Origin: Psychroserpens sp. SPM9
GTDB lineage: Bacteria; Bacteroidota; Bacteroidia; Flavobacteriales; Flavobacteriaceae
Length of the DNA: 50,423 nt
Assembly (NCBI RefSeq): GCF_025153525.1
Contig: NZ_JANZNR010000010.1
Span: 1-50,423 of the forward strand
Reading direction: 5' to 3'
How positions within the stretch are numbered: the first letter of the stretch is position 1; each line of letters begins with the position of its first letter. The notes under the pieces were generated by a model, which ran no database searches, was not told the DNA's origin, and worked only from the letters and a program-made list of their open reading frames with translations. The position numbers and the translations under genes were made by a program. Below, piece after piece: positions 48,725 to 50,423 of this stretch.

Positions 48725-50423
48725 ATGAACGGAATACGCATAATAGTGCAAGCAATAGTATTTTTCTTTTTAGGAATTTCAGCCACGTTTGCGCAATCTG
48801 GAATTTATGAGAGCTATGCTATTTTAGATAGTGGCTCAGGAAATGTCTATTACGATTTACAAGCCACTACAGGAAACATAGATTTTGAAGGCACTAACCT
48901 AGGAAATTTTAGTTGTGATGGTGCATTAATTCTAAATGGTGCCCAAAACAAAGTCTATAAATGTGATACCGACGATATTACCAACGGATTTCTTAACTAC
49001 CGCATATATTTAACCTCTAGTACACCACCACCTTTTACAGATAGTGTTTCATTGCCTTTTTTGAGTAACGATTTACCATCAGGGCAATGTGCGCCTGGAG
49101 AAACCAATCAAACATGGGAAGAAAGCGGAGCAAATATCAATATCATAAGTGGTTTAGCTCTGGGAACCTACTATATTGAAGTCTATACAACAGCCGATTA
49201 TACTTTTACTGCTAGTGGAGGTGGAGCAGGAACTCATTTTGCTCACAATGGTACCTTAAATTATAAAGCGACGTTTTCTGTCGTAGATACAACAGCACCA
49301 ACACCAGATGCCGTTAGTTTATCAGATATCACAGCGGAATGTGAAGTAACGAGTTTAACCGCACCAACAGCAACGGATAATTGTGGTGGTACCGTGACAG
49401 TCACTCATGATGCGACGCTGCCCATTTCAGGAGAAGGGACAACAACGGTTGTGACTTGGACTTACGATGATGGCAACGGCAACACATCCACACAAACTCA
49501 AAATGTAATTATCGATGATGTAACAGCGCCAACACCAGATGCCGTTAGTTTATCAGATATCACCGCGGAATGTGAAGTAACGAGTCTAACCGCACCAACA
49601 GCAACGGATAATTGTGGAGGCACAGTGACAGTGACTCATGATGCTATATTACCAATTTCAGGAGAAGGGACAACAACGGTTGTAACTTGGACTTACGATG
49701 ACGGCAACGGCAACACATCCACACAAACTCAAAATGTAATTATTGATGATGTAACAGCACCAACACCAGATGCCGTTAGCTTATCAGATATCACTGCGGA
49801 ATGTGAAGTAACGAGTTTAACTGCACCAACAGCAACGGATAATTGTGGAGGCACAGTGACAATCACTCATGATGCTACATTACCAATTTCAGGAGAAGGG
49901 ACAACAACGATTGTGACTTGGACTTACGATGATGGCAACGGCAATACATCCACACAAACTCAAAATGTAATTATTGATGATGTAACAGCACCAACACCAG
50001 ATGCTGTTAACTTATCAGATATCACCGCGGAATGTGAAGTAACGAGTTTAACCGCACCAACAGCAACGGATAATTGTGGAGGCATAGTGACAATCACTCA
50101 TGATGCTATATTACCAATTTCAGGAGAAGGGACAACAACGGTTGTGACCTGGACTTACGATGACGGCAACGGCAACACATCCACACAAACTCAAAATGTA
50201 ATTATCGATGATGTGACAGTACCAACACCAGATGCTGTTAACTTATCAGATGTCACCGCGGAATGTGAAGTAACCAGTTTAACCGCACCAACAGCGACGG
50301 ATAATTGTGGAGGCACAGTGACAGTCACTCATGATGCTACATTACCAATTTCAGGAGAAGGGACAACAACGATTGTGACCTGGACTTACGATGATGGCAA
50401 CGGCAACACATCCACACAAACTC
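48725..50423 (+). CDS. secreted repeat protein with 77-residue HYR/Ig-like repeats, 5' part (runs off the right edge)
   Basis: At least 566 residues, open to the edge of the window. The ATG at 48725 gives a signal peptide MNGIRIIVQAIVFFF...SATFAQ; ATG 48689 in the same frame would add 12 residues and is also possible. The first 165 residues after the signal peptide form a non-repeated module (GIYESYAILDSGSGNVYYDLQ, then beta-rich cysteine-containing sequence). From about 49292 five 231-bp units follow (77 residues each), with CEVTSLTAPTATDNCGG and TWTYDDGNGNTSTQTQNVII as the most conserved blocks and a cysteine pair in each. Resembles HYR/Ig-like cell-surface adhesins exported by the type IX system. 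Confidence 0.9.
   Translation, partial: MNGIRIIVQAIVFFFLGISATFAQSGIYESYAILDSGSGNVYYDLQATTGNIDFEGTNLGNFSCDGALILNGAQNKVYKCDTDDITNGFLNYRIYLTSSTPPPFTDSVSLPFLSNDLPSGQCAPGETNQTWEESGANINIISGLALGTYYIEVYTTADYTFTASGGGAGTHFAHNGTLNYKATFSVVDTTAPTPDAVSLSDITAECEVTSLTAPTATDNCGGTVTVTHDATLPISGEGTTTVVTWTYDDGNGNTSTQTQNVIIDDVTAPTPDAVSLSDITAECEVTSLTAPTATDNCGGTVTVTHDAILPISGEGTTTVVTWTYDDGNGNTSTQTQNVIIDDVTAPTPDAVSLSDITAECEVTSLTAPTATDNCGGTVTITHDATLPISGEGTTTIVTWTYDDGNGNTSTQTQNVIIDDVTAPTPDAVNLSDITAECEVTSLTAPTATDNCGGIVTITHDAILPISGEGTTTVVTWTYDDGNGNTSTQTQNVIIDDVTVPTPDAVNLSDVTAECEVTSLTAPTATDNCGGTVTVTHDATLPISGEGTTTIVTWTYDDGNGNTSTQT
49292..50423 (+). repeat. 231-bp tandem repeats (five units, last one cut by the window)
   Basis: Units start at 49292, 49523, 49754, 49985 and 50216, exactly 231 bp apart. 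Most copies differ by only a few bases, and many differences are silent; coding variants include THDATL/THDAIL, VVTW/IVTW and AVSL/AVNL. The near-identity points to recent duplication or gene conversion. Confidence 0.95.

Noticed and set aside
49292-50423. 231-bp repeats as a non-coding or mobile repeat
   Set aside because: They are in frame inside one open reading frame with conserved protein sequence, and the unit is a multiple of three.

Overview
The window looks like a piece of a marine-type Flavobacteriaceae chromosome (Bacteroidota). The base composition is A+T-rich, many genes are preceded by the Bacteroidota -7 promoter element TAnnTTTG, Shine-Dalgarno sequences are rare, exported proteins end their signal peptides in FAQ/YAQ/FSQ, and many lineage-typical families occur (DUF4290, DUF2911, DUF2452, YqgE, START-like, a CcsA/ResB fusion). 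I cannot fix the genus from the sequence.

Layout. 1-1.5 kb: the start of an exported protein that is probably an M14 carboxypeptidase, tRNA-Met and a START-like protein. 1.5-9.4 kb: housekeeping genes (class IV aminotransferase, YqgE, HU, an AAA ATPase-recQ-fmt operon, DUF493, DUF4290, murA). 9.4-22.1 kb: a one-strand block of about 17 genes that reads as a light/UV photoprotection island. It holds a class I photolyase, a Cry-DASH, an iron-sulfur photolyase-like protein, folE (pterin supply), TspO, flavin reductase, SDR and DUF2867 proteins, SRPBCC and NTF2-like proteins, TIGR03643, a DUF2256 mini-gene, an AarF/UbiB kinase and a TetR-like regulator. The two operon heads (14962 and 22108) share a conserved promoter/operator of about 53 bp. 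22.3-33.1 kb: DUF2911; a PIG-L / 31-aa membrane peptide / sodium:solute symporter / Gfo-Idh operon; MscS; a lipoprotein; Maf; a UbiA prenyltransferase; KdsC; DUF2520. 33.1-39.5 kb: truncated hemoglobin, the giant cytochrome c maturation fusion, SatD/DUF3307, MscL and DUF2452.

39.7-44.3 kb is the accessory part. It is visibly richer in A+T and contains a PD-(D/E)XK nuclease, a 727-residue GIY-YIG/DUF2075 helicase/S24 (LexA-like) fusion translationally coupled to a MazG-like pyrophosphohydrolase, and a 550-bp non-coding stretch. This module resembles an anti-phage or DNA-damage-responsive system and is the best candidate for something undescribed. 44.3-50.4 kb: DUF2188, an unknown two-gene pair, a HAD phosphatase, a MATE exporter, and the 5' part of a secreted protein with near-identical 231-bp tandem repeats that runs off the right edge.

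All functional calls are from reading motifs and family memory; no database search was run.
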